Source of the DNA: Notospermus geniculatus | Taxonomy: Eukaryota > Nemertea > Pilidiophora > Heteronemertea > Lineidae | Direction of reading: 5' to 3' | Length of the DNA: 64,000 bases | Assembly (NCBI GenBank): GCA_002633025.1 | Contig: NMRB01001409.1 | Span: forward strand, 8,210 to 72,209 | Part shown: positions 42,341 through 53,109 of the stretch, in pieces | Position numbering within the stretch: position 1 is the first letter of the stretch | Layout of the letters: every line of letters begins with the position of its first letter | Notes under the pieces: generated by a model | Told to the model about the DNA's origin: nothing | Databases searched by the model: none | Seen by the model: the letters and a program-made list of their open reading frames with translations, nothing else | Made by a program: the position numbers and the translations under genes

Positions 42341-43803
42341 CAGTGGTATGGCTTGTTGTACTTGACTCGATGACGCGAAGACTCGATGGCGCGATGACTT
42401 GATGACCGCCAAAATTATTCAATGAAATTCAACTGGTTATTTCTAAGAAGTGGTATGGATCAACGGCGGAAGTGGACCGACGTAGTGTCCCCAGCTACCA
42501 AGAAGTGAAGTGAGGTTGATATTCAGCGTAAATCATGAAATGAAGGTTAGGCAACACTTATTTTATTTCTTGTTTTACGGATCCGCCGCACTTTTTTTCC
42601 GATTTTGGAAAATAAAAATAATTGAAAAAATGGCATTATTTTTTTGCCGCCGCCCACAAACTGATTATCCGATCAATAGAAATAAAAATAATGGGAAAAA
42701 AACGCTTTATTTTTCTACCGCCGACATGCTGGACGAACCTTGTCTGACGAAAATAATTCACAGCGGTTGTAACAATCATTCTCTTTCCCATTCATTGAGT
42801 GAATTTTATTATATTTTTGTACATTTTTATTTTTTTCATAGCCGCCTGTTACATTCTTTGACAAATATAATAAAAATAATCAAATAATTACAATTATTTT
42901 TTATATTTATTTTCCACCCTCCTCTCAAGGTTTCCGTGAAAACCAAATGAAAAAGTTATTTTTATTTTTATTTTCCTCCCTCCTGTCAGGGGTTTCCAGG
43001 GAAAAAATCCGCAAAACAACAAATAAAATAATTGTGGCCTTAATAGCCTCGAACTAGGCTTATAGCTCCTAAGTCCTTGAGAATTTACTATGGGTCCCTT
43101 TTGAAAAGTTGTTGGAATTGGTCTTGTCTCCCTATTGTCTCGCTATACCTCCCGAGGAGGTATAGCGGTAATTTTCAGCCTTTTTGAGCAGTGATCCTAC
43201 TGCATGTTCTATGCCGAAAGTTTCCCAATGTGTCAGAGCTGCCACGCAAAAAGTAAATTCATGAAAATGACGAAATGCACCCGGGTTGTTCATGTACTTC
43301 ATGACGTCATCAGTTTTGTGGTCACTTGCATCTTGGCAAGACGCACGTGACAATCTTGGACGAAAAGTTTCAGATCTTGGAACAATTTTTTACAATTCTT
43401 TGATATTTCTTATTATGTAATGAAAATTAAATTCTTGGACTGTACTTCTTCAAAACACTTGAACGAAAAAAAAAACAGTTTTGAATGAATTCCGCTGCTT
43501 CACGCACAACCACAATCATGCATTCTAAACTCCAATGACGGCACGGCTTCAGAGTTATACTAAAAATGGGAATAGGTATGTGGTTTAACATGTCTAACGA
43601 TGGGTTATAAAAATATGCCAGAGGACGGTGGCTTATTTCATCTTCCTAAAATGTTGCATCGTAACCCAGTGTTTTGAAGTGGAACTCGAATTAAAATAAG
43701 GCATGCACCCATCAATATACAGGAAATTAAATTGGCCTTCTTCGCGCCTTCGAGTCATCGCGCCATCGAGTCATCGAGTCAAGTACAACAAGCCCAGTGG
43801 TAT
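42341..43803. mobile_element. 1.46-kb inverted-repeat element with CGATGACTCGATGG-type arms
   Basis: GGCTTGTTGTACTTGACTCG with GATGGCGCGATGACTTGATG at the left is matched by CATCGCGCCATCGAGTCATC with CGAGTCAAGTACAACAAGCC at the right. The interior is AT-rich with repeated AAAATAATT and ATTTTTATTTTC words and no transposase. It is the same arm type as the element at 2311-3154. Confidence 0.7.
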
Positions 43804-45250
43804 GAATCATACGACAATGCCGGCATTCAAGTGTGATCGTGCATCCGCTGCAGACCCTCGGCATCTGAAGTACATCTATACTACTAAATCTATAGAGTTC
43901 CAAGGAAATCATGGCCACCTTACATGTTGCCACTGTGAAACTTTGCCTAACCTTTCACTACGATATCATGAATAATAGGTGGCATTGGTGTACTATCAGT
44001 TCAAAACCACGCGTATATTCTCGCGTGGTCTGCGTGATCGGGGTTCCCTATTGCCGGAGCTTGCCGAACCTTTCAATCAGCATGACAATGCCAAGAGATG
44101 ACCCAGATTCATGGTAGGCCTATGTTGACATCAATCCTACAGTGTAGACCTGTTATCAGCCTGTGGTAGGTCACTGGCACAGCATGATACTGCTACCTTA
44201 GAGGAATTATCTGAGACTGTCTTCTTTCTGAAGAGGGTGGGCCTATACAATAGCGCCACGGGTAAATATACTAGTGTATGAACGAAGATTTTTCGTGCCA
44301 TTCTTTAGGAGACTGCCCTTTGGACAGTAGAGCGACTTGAGATTTGCAGGATTTGTCACCTAGTCTGCGGCAGATCGTTCCACCAAGCGACAAGTCACTG
44401 TGGTCGCCCGATTAATCCAGTCTCATCTCATATCTGATCGTTTCAGTGGTCATTGCATTGTTTGCGGAATGATTGTTGCGCTGGGCAATCTGAATGACCA
44501 GTTTCTATGGCCAAACGGAGACAAAGAATTTCGATCGCCACAAAAGACCAAAAGTTCAACATGTTTAATTTTCGGTCGCAAAAGCCGACTGACTTTGCAA
44601 CTAGTCGACCTATAAAAAATGACGAAACTTTCGTCCGCAAACAACATGCGACGCCACAACAGACGGCGACTTCTGTCGCTTCCGAGGTCGTCTGTCAATT
44701 GCAGATGGTTCGCTGAAATGGTCGCAAGTGTGGTCGGTGAGCGACCTTGCACGCGATGGTCACCTGTGATGTCGTGATCGCCAGTCTCGTCGTTGGTCGC
44801 ACGATTTTGGTCTCAGGTGTGCGCCATGCTTAAGTCTTCTCCTGTTCTTGGACCAGGGGCCGTATGCTTAAAAGTTCCCTTTTTTTGTTTGGAACAATAG
44901 TTTAAGAGAAATTTTACGCTTAAGATGTTTTATGCATACGGCCGCTGACCCCCACCAACACCATCGTGAAATCATTCTGCAGTAATCAGTGATTCTCAGC
45001 ACTCGATTATGATGGCATTGGGTTGCGAGCCCTCATGAGAACCACTGGCAGCACTGCAGATGAAAGTAATGGTCAGAGCCTTCTCTCCCAACAAATCATA
45101 GGAAGGGTAGCATAGTGTTGTGTTTGCCATAGCTCTTGGCATGATCGCAGTCTGATGTAGAAAATGTATCAGACTTCCATCCTGACAAAGGCATGAAAGG
45201 GCAAATGCAGATAACAACTGCAACTAAAACACAATGCGTAAATGTCGTCT
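43804..45250. other. no gene seen
   Basis: Spacer with some inverted words (GCGACCATCG-like, 44640-44800) suggestive of an old element. No coding or RNA gene can be supported. Confidence 0.4.
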
Positions 45251-45251
45251 T

Positions 45252-45400
45252 ACCAGTGTACCCAGGTTACAGGGTTAGGATGGTTAGCGGTGACGGTTGG
45301 GTCAGGATTAGGGGAGGGGTCAGTGACAAGGGTTGAGGGTCAGGGTTGGGGTTAGGGTTAGGGGCTTGGGCTAGGAATTAGCGTGTAGGATCAGGACTGG
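45252..45400. repeat. degenerate TTAGGG-like tract
   Basis: GGGTTAGGATGGTTAG, GGTTGGGGTTAGGGTTAGGGG and related words run for about 150 bp. This is a decayed interstitial telomere-like or simple GGGTTA repeat. Confidence 0.65.
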
Positions 45401-46245
45401 ACGACATTCACCCATTCAGTGCAACTAAAAAAAGATGGCCGCCAGTGGAACTCATTGGTACCTGAAAAAATTGTCACCTCTAGTTATCCCGGTGTTGTGT
45501 GCCGACTTCGAAATGTTGAAGGCTGTAGCCCTGAAGTTTTTAGTTTTGGAATCTATCCAATTTGTGCTGTGGCAATGCAGACTTTAGAACTACCAGTATT
45601 CTGCCCGAGATGAAAAATCCTTGCTAAAAATTTGTCTCGAGTTCCATAGAATAGTACATGTACATGTAATGCGAAGTAAGAAGTTTTGGTGTACCAACGG
45701 GGTTGATAATGTGCCGCTAACAGTTGCCAAATTGAGCAGATTGAGAGGCGTGGCATGTGGACATGTGAGATGTCAGCATCAGTCGATTGCTGGGCAGATT
45801 GGCTTTCAAACATCCTTTGTTCACTGAAGATTTTTTTGTGGATAATAGCATAGCATAGTAAATTGGGCGTTTTTGGTCCTGTTGGATCTTTGAACATGAC
45901 GACAAATGCCTTATGCTTCAAATTACTTTTTCAGCTCTCGTGTTTCTTTTTGCGAAACAATGTAATGTTGCAACATGATACAGCCCTATGATATGTCCAA
46001 CTGTTACAAGAGTTTGGTGGTTAATGTATCAAAGGAATATTCTGATGCAAAATGCTGAGATATGTGTGTAAGGAAAAAATATATATGAGTTTAATTTTAC
46101 ATGTATATGTTATGGAAAACAGTAAGAAATTTAAACATGTCTCCTCAATAAACCTGGGCCGACTGCAAATTAAGTCTAATATAAATAGTGCTACTGGCAC
46201 CTATCACTAGTTAGTTGAAAGGCATTTTCCCATTAAGGCCAGCAT

Positions 46246-47490
46246 TTTTAGCTCACCTGTGAGCTTTTGTCGTGGTGCAGCGTCCGTCGTCCGACATCGT
46301 CGTCCGTTAGCAGGGCACGTTTCGTAACCGCTGGAGATATTGATCTGAAACTTGGTACATATATACCCCTAGGTCAGATGACCTATGACACCAAGTTTCG
46401 GTCCGATTCGATTCTTGGCTTGGGCTCCAGGTGGCCAAAACCAAAAACACAAAAAGTGAAATAACTCCTGAACTAATGACTGGATCATCTGCAAATTTTT
46501 ATCATATGTGTATCTAATTAGGATACACAACATATATAACGGGTGTTTGATTTGGCCTACTTTTCAAGGTCACAGTTTTGGCCCACTTTGACCTACTTTT
46601 CAAGGTCAGAGTTTTGGCCCAATCGGACATCCAGTATGGCCACCAGGTGGCGTAACCTGAAAATCATCTAAGTGCTATAACTCAGGAAAGGCTTGACCCA
46701 GAGTGCTCAAACTTGATATTGACCTCCCTCTAGATGACCTTTACAAGGATGTCAAATTGTGGCCTGATTAAACTTCCAATATGGCTGCCAGGTGGCGTAA
46801 CACGAAAATCATCAAATGGGCTATAACTCGGGATCGACTTGATCCAGAGTACTCAAACATGCTATGTGGCTCCCTCTAGATGACCTTTATGTGCATGTGA
46901 AGTTTTGGCCCGATCGGACATCCAATATGGCTGCCAGGTGGCATGACCCAAAAATCGTTAAAGTCCTGCATTTTGGGAATGACTTGACCCAGATTGCTCA
47001 TAACTGACATGTACCTCTCTCTGTCATTATACTATTATTATGTCCAAACGGGTGAGCACATGGTCCATGGACCATTTTTTATTCCTTGTTTCGCGTGCCC
47101 GCGGCTAGGTGAAAATGGGAAAAAATGAAGAACAAAAATATTTTTCAGGGTTTTCGCGAGCCCGCCGCTCCAAATACTTGCCAAAATGGGAAAAAAAATT
47201 ATTTTGTAAGTGTGACAATTGCCTTGACGTCGGACACGCCAGTCGACGTGGCCTTGTCGTTCAAGCACAGGATGTTTGGTATTCCCCCACTTACACATCC
47301 CAGTAGTCAGATGAAAACAGCAACACCAGAGAAAGTTGACCCTTTATTTTGGAATACAATTTTTTTTTCCTTTTCCTCCGCTATTCAGAGGCCTTGGATA
47401 ACTTTCGAGAAATAAAAAAACAAAATTCTAATTTTATTTTTCTGCCCTCCTCTGATGGAGGTGCTGAAAAAAGCTCGTGAGACAAGGAAT
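46246..47490 (+). repeat. AGCTCACCTGTGAGC dispersed repeat, copy 1
   Basis: It begins TTTAGCTCACCTGTGAGC, then GTGCAGCGTCCGTCGTCCG and GGGCACGTTTCGTAACCGCT, then several repeats of ATATGGCTGCCAGGTGGCGT. An AT-rich tail follows. The copy at 47600 is highly similar. Confidence 0.75.
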
Positions 47491-47599
47491 AAAAAAATGC
47501 TGGCCTAACTAAAGAGCGATAGGCACCAAATGCACCAATGGACCTTCTGTGCAGTCGGCCCTGGTCCAGTGATCCTTGACAGTCAAGCTGGTGCTTGCT

Positions 47600-48092
47600 T
47601 TTTAGCTCACTGCTGTGAGCTATTACGATGGTGCAGCGTCCGTTGTCCGTCGTCGTCGTTGTCAGTTAGCAGGGCACGTTTCGTAACCGCTGAGGCTATT
47701 GATCTGAAACTTGGTACATATATACCCCTAGGCCAGATGACCCACGACACCAAGTTTCGGTCCGATTCGACTCTCAGTTTGGCCACCAGGTGGCAGAAAC
47801 CAAAAACACAAAAAGTGCAATAACTCCTGAACTAATGACTAGATCATCTCCAAATTTTTATCATAGGTGTAGCTAATAAGGATACATAACATATATAACG
47901 GGTTTTTGATTTGACCTACTTTTCAAGGTCACAGAGGTCAAAGTTCGACAAAAGTGACGAACCTGCCACAGTTTGTCATTATTTCACCGAGCAACTTCAT
48001 ATCTTGCATAAACATGCATTGGAGGGGTACCTTAAAAAATACCAAGTTTCGGCCCGATTCGACATCCAATATGGCCGCCAGGTGGCGTAACC
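47600..48092 (+). repeat. AGCTCACTGCTGTGAGC dispersed repeat, copy 2, cut by gap
   Basis: Same order of words as 46246-47490 (GATCTGAAACTTGGTACATA, CCAAGTTTCGGTCCGATTCG). It includes the DR3 pair at 47926-47940 and runs into the N gap at 48093. Confidence 0.75.
47926..47940 (+). promoter_or_regulatory. DR3-type hexamer pair within repeat
   Basis: AGGTCA-CAG-AGGTCA, identical to the pair at 6166-6180 and in the same sequence context. Confidence 0.35.
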
Positions 48093-48502
48093 NNNNNNNN
48101 NNNNNNNNNNNNNNNNNNNNNNNNNNNNNNNNNNNNNNNNNNNNNNNNNNNNNNNNNNNNNNNNNNNNNNNNNNNNNNNNNNNNNNNNNNNNNNNNNNNN
48201 NNNNNNNNNNNNNNNNNNNNNNNNNNNNNNNNNNNNNNNNNNNNNNNNNNNNNNNNNNNNNNNNNNNNNNNNNNNNNNNNNNNNNNNNNNNNNNNNNNNN
48301 NNNNNNNNNNNNNNNNNNNNNNNNNNNNNNNNNNNNNNNNNNNNNNNNNNNNNNNNNNNNNNNNNNNNNNNNNNNNNNNNNNNNNNNNNNNNNNNNNNNN
48401 NNNNNNNNNNNNNNNNNNNNNNNNNNNNNNNNNNNNNNNNNNNNNNNNNNNNNNNNNNNNNNNNNNNNNNNNNNNNNNNNNNNNNNNNNNGGGGGGGGGG
48501 GG
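48093..48502. other. assembly gap (N) and poly-G
   Basis: 398 undetermined bases (48093-48490), then twelve G. The gap interrupts a dispersed repeat. Confidence 0.98.
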
Positions 48503-48837
48503 CTATCAATAGGCCTATTAGCGATCACCGACCTGGTATGTACATTCCCATGCCGCCGCACCCGCGTTGACAATTGCCCCTTCCGGAGCAGACCAAGACA
48601 TCCCGTGCCAACCATTGCAACTTGGGGTCTGCCTTAACTCCTGGCTTTGGTCTAAATTTCCCGTCACTGTCGACCTCAACATTTGCTTTTAACTTCGCGG
48701 CCTTTGGACACAAAAATGCCATCTCTGTAGGACGGTATACCGGCGAGATACTGTTTTAGACGCGAGTCTGGCACTCTGGTCGCCATAATGTCATCTCCCG
48801 GCACGTGTTACACTTGCGAGCATGACGAATTTCAAAC

Positions 48838-48943
48838 TGGGTATCCTTTAGGTTCCTAAAGGGTACCCAGCACGTACCTGGGTGCCATTTAGGGATACCC
48901 AGGTTGGACCTGGGTACCCTTTAGGGGTACCCAGGGCGACATT
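48838..48943. repeat. CCTGGGTACCCTTTAGG palindromic repeat
   Basis: Four to five inverted and direct copies of GGGTACCC/TTTAGG-containing words (for example CCTGGGTACCCTTTAGGGGT). It is probably a small foldback or decayed minisatellite. Confidence 0.7.
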
Positions 48944-50063
48944 CACCCTTTTGGCGTTAATATGCCCAGGCAACGGAAGAAGAGGACCCTGCCGTTGGCC
49001 GGGAGCGGACAAGCCGATTAGGCCTACTGGGTCTATATGATCTAGTGTAGCATCCATAGATGTTCCCCATTTGCTGATGTCCGGGGAATAATCTTTGTCC
49101 GCCCCGAATACCGAAGCATCAGAAACAATCATAGATGTTACAACTATCATATACACTAGTGCGTCCATCGGAAAATGCGAGAAAGAACCTCGGGGAAACT
49201 CCACTAGTTTATTGGATTATATACTAAAATTGGGATGCTTTGGGATGGGATCCTCATCTAACAGTCATTTTCTACCTCTTAGTCATCAGTAAAGTCAGAG
49301 AGATGGCCAAATTTCTAACTGATAAGGAGATTTAGTCGGTGTGTTGGGATTTCCCCACCAACCAGATGGGCTGTCATCAGAGACAAGTAGGCCTAGTAAA
49401 TTCTATTCGGTGACAACAGGTGTCATCCATACGGCAGCCTGTCGTCTTCACGTACCAATGACTATTTTCCCACTTCAAAAGAAATACTCGCAAAAAAGAG
49501 ACAGAAAATCGTTCGTTGTGGGAATGGATATAACCACAGCGTGCTCTATTCTTTGCGTTTGTTAAATGTAAACAGTAACAAATACTCCCATTGGTCGAAA
49601 TCTAATTATTCTGACCTATGACCTTCAATCTGCATACCACAATGGGAATTCATGGAATATGCGTTGATCTCGCCGACGACAATCGGAAATTGCCGAGTGT
49701 AAGATTTCCTTTTGCAAATGAGGTCAGAGGTCTGCTTATGATAAAACCGAAACCTAAATTCGAGCCAGAGCTCGGGCCGTCGATACATGAATAGATCACA
49801 AGTTCGGTGTTTATTGGATCATATACTAAAATGGGGATGCTTTTGGGAGGGGATCCTCATCCAACAGTCATTTTCTACCTCTTAGTCATCAGCAAAGTCG
49901 GAGAGATGGCCAAATTTCTAACTGATAAGGAGATTTAGTCGGTGCGTTGGGATTTTCCCACCAACCAGATGGGCTGTCATCAGAGACAAGTAGGCCTATG
50001 TAGTAAATTCTATTCGGTGACAACAGGTGTCCTCCAATTACAGCAGCCTGTCGTTTTCACGTA

Positions 50064-50181
50064 CAGTCGACTCTCGTAATACCGCCACAGACAATTGACA
50101 TTCTCGCTTGAAGGCATTTCAACATTGGCAGCAACAATACACTCGTTGTACCGCCACTGGCGGTATAACGAGAGTCGACTC
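50064..50181. mobile_element. pogo/Tc1-like MITE with TA target duplication
   Basis: CAGTCGACTCTCGTAATACCG pairs with CGGTATAACGAGAGTCGACTC. Other array units read CACGTACCAATG here, so TA is the duplicated target. CAGT-starting ends with TA duplication are typical of pogo/Tc1-mariner relatives. Confidence 0.8.
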
Positions 50182-50307
50182 TAGCAATGACTATTTTTCC
50201 ACTTGAAAAAAAATACTCGCCAAAAAGAGACAGAAAATCGTTCGTTGTGGGAATGGATATAACCACAGCGTGCTCTATTCTTTGCGTTTGTTAGATGTAA
50301 ACAATAG

Positions 50308-50444
50308 GGAGGTTGAGATCAGCGAATTATCACGGATCCTTATACGTATATGGATAGAATTCTGTACAACGAGGAGAAATTTTGTGTACATTTCGATCCG
50401 TATACGTATAAGGATCCGTGATAAGTCGGCTAATCTCAACCTCC
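50308..50444. mobile_element. foldback MITE, GGAGGTTGAGATCAGC ends, copy 2
   Basis: Same family as 19355-19480: GGAGGTTGAGATCAGCG pairs with GCTAATCTCAACCTCC, with GGATCCTTATACGTAT inside. Inserted in unit 2 of the array. Confidence 0.8.
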
Positions 50445-50446
50445 TT

Positions 50447-50699
50447 AAAGGAGCTGGACGTCCAAGTTGTAAACACTCGCTCACTGGTTCTCTATCCACC
50501 GACGCCTGTGGTGCTGCCACCTATTGTCGGTGATATGTACTGACGTGAATATCGTGAGTGAGTTGCATCGGACCGGGAACCAGTCTAACGATCACGGGGC
50601 GCTACTGGTGCTGCCACCTGCACGAAGGAATAAAACTAGTTTGCCGACCATGTTTGTAAACAAACCAGCTTGTTTACAACTTCGGCGTCTAACTCCTTT
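50447..50699. mobile_element. AAAGGAG-type MITE, array copy
   Basis: A close copy of 26177-26430 (AAAGGAGCTGGACGTCCAAG to CTTCGGCGTCTAACTCCTTT). It directly abuts the preceding element. Other units show the uninterrupted AACAATAACAAATACTCCC. Confidence 0.85.
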
Positions 50700-52524
50700 A
50701 ATAACAATACTCCCATTGGTCGAAATCTAATTATCTGACCTCTGATTTTCAATCTGCATAACACAATGGGAATTCATGGAATATGCGTTGATCTCGCCGA
50801 CGACAATCGGAAATTGCCGAGTGTAAAATTTCCTTTGCAAATGAGGTCAGAGGTCCGCTTATGATAAAACTGAAACCTAAATTCGAGCCAGAGCTTGGGC
50901 CGTCGATAGGTGAATAAATCACAGTGACGTGTTTATTGGCGTATTTAAATTGGTGGGATGCTTTGGGAGGGAATCCTCATCCAACAGTCATTAATTTCTA
51001 CTTCTTAGTCATAGTAAAGTCGGAGAGATGGCCAAATTTCTAACTGGTAAGGAGATTTAGTCGGCGTGTTGGGATTTTACCACCAATCAGATAGGCTGTC
51101 ATCAGAGACAAGTAGGCCTAGTTCTATTCGGTGACAACAGTCGTGTCATCCAATTACAGCGGCCTGTCATCTTCGAGTACCAATGACTATTTTTCCACTT
51201 CAAATGAAATACTCGCCGAAAAGAGACAGAAAATCGTTCGTTGTGCTCTATTTTTCCGTTTGCTAAATGTAAACAATAACAAATACTCCCATTATTATTT
51301 TGACCTCTGACCTTCAATCTGCATAACATAATGGGAATTCATGGAATATGCGTTGATCACGCCGACGGCAGTCGGAAATTGCCGAGTGTAAGATTTCCGT
51401 TTGCAAATGAAGTCAGAGGTCTGCTTACCGGGTATGATAAAACCGAAATCTAAATTCGAGCCCGAGCTCGGGCCGTCGATACATGAATAGATCACAAGTT
51501 CGGTGTTTATTGGATTATATGCTAAAATTGCGATGCTTTGGGAGGAGATCCTCATCCAACAGTAATTTCCTACCCCTTACATGTCTTAGTCATCAGTAAA
51601 GTCGGAGAGATGGCCAAATTTCTAACTGATAAGGAGAGTTAGTCGGTGTGTTGGGATTTTACTACCAACCAGATTCTTTGCGTTTGTTAAATGTAAACAA
51701 TAACAAATACTCCCATTGGTCGAAATCTAATTATTCTGACCTCTGACCTCCAATCTGCATAACACAATGGGAATTCATGGAATATGCGTTGATCTCCCCG
51801 ACGACAATCGGAAATTGCCGAGTGTAAAATTTCCGTTTGCAAATGAGGTCAGAGGTCCACATCATAAGCGGACCGGGCGTATCAGATATTTCGTTTACAT
51901 GTCTTTAAGGCCTCGAAACCTATACTTACAGTTGACGATTTTGAAAAATGTCTTTGTTATAGAAAATACCGTCTGTAAAAGGAAATGGGCCGGCAAAACA
52001 GATTCGTCAGTCATTTAAACAGCGACGACATGAACGACTTTTGATTTCAGTAAACGTATTTTATTCTGCGACCGGTCTGCATTTTCAGGGGACGGATCAG
52101 CATTTCTTTACTACCGACCTCTGTCGTTCTACTGATTCTATCTCTTGTCTAACTTTTTACAGAATGAAATTAGCCGTCCTAGCTTCTGCTTCACGTCATT
52201 TCTGTGCTTCTTTCCACCCCCAATACAGTACATGTAAAGATAAAAAATTATTCCATAATTACATTCCCAGATTTGAAAAACGATGATATCCTGACTGTAA
52301 AACCGTAATCGCCAATATTTGTTGCTTCATATCATAGTGATTCCTGACTTCCGGGAGTCCTATGATGACGTCATACAATCTGTATGGAATTGACGTCATG
52401 ACGTATGCGACACTGACGAGGATCCACATTATCATTACCAACTTTCGCTGTCATTTTAGTTCGGATGGCCGCAGCTAGGGGCGCTCGTATTCAAGATTGC
52501 TGCTCCCACGGAAACCTCGGTTCC

Positions 52525-52739
52525 TAGGCCTGTCAGATTTGAATGGAATGCTGTCGTAAAGATTATGCAGTTACAACGTGCATAATCAACCATGACATGT
52601 GGGTAGGCCTAAGTGATCAGTGGGACGTAAAATTCGTAAGTATTCCCTTTTATGACCTAACACAACACCAACAAACCACTGATCACTGATATTGATCATA
52701 ATCTTTACCACAGCAATCCATTCAATTCTGACAGGCCTA
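52525..52739. mobile_element. 215-bp foldback nested in the TM6 element
   Basis: TAGGCCTGTCAGATTTGAAT with GCTGTCGTAAAGATTATG pairs with CATAATCTTTACCACAGC and ATTCAATTCTGACAGGCCTA. It is non-coding. Confidence 0.8.
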
Positions 52740-53029
52740 GATGTGCTGTGCTGTTCTGTTCTCCTCCCACTTAAATAGGAGTCCAGAAATGAAGAAAATC
52801 ACGCAATTTATGCAAATATTTCAGCAAAACGAATATGTTTAGCAATGATTTTTTGATGAATGATAAATAATACCATTACTCTCCCAGTACAACAAACATT
52901 AGGGAATAATTTCACTGATTTCATGCTGATTTCGGACATTTTGCAAACGCTCTTTGTTTTCCTAATTAATGAAGCTGATGTCACATTTTTCTTTCATGAT
53001 TATGTAGTTCACATTATAAAATATTATAT

Positions 53030-53109
53030 CTGAAGTTATCATGAAAATCAAACAACTGCAACATAATGAAAAATTAGTTGGGAAAGTGGTTCCGAAAGTG
53101 AACAGCCCC
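53030..53109. mobile_element. solo right arm of the 179-bp foldback
   Basis: 80 bp nearly identical to 14819-14898 (CTGAAGTTATCATGAAAATC to GTGAACAGCCCC). The left arm is at best weakly recognisable. Confidence 0.85.

Larger units (their letters stand above)
49205..51870. repeat. ~600-bp tandem array, four to five copies
   Basis: Units start near 49208, 49810, 50932 and 51506, plus a truncated end from 51673. Each has GAGAGATGGCCAAATTTCTA, GACAGAAAATCGTTCGTTGT and GGGAATTCATGGAATATGCG. Unit 2 is about 500 bp longer because it carries three inserted elements. No gene is evident in the unit. Confidence 0.85.

Noticed and set aside
42510-42887. 125-codon open frame
   Set aside because: Low-complexity AT-rich interior of an inverted-repeat element, dominated by F, I, K and N codons.
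47954-48637. Apparent long open frames on both strands
   Set aside because: They are open only because they run through the 398-base N gap.
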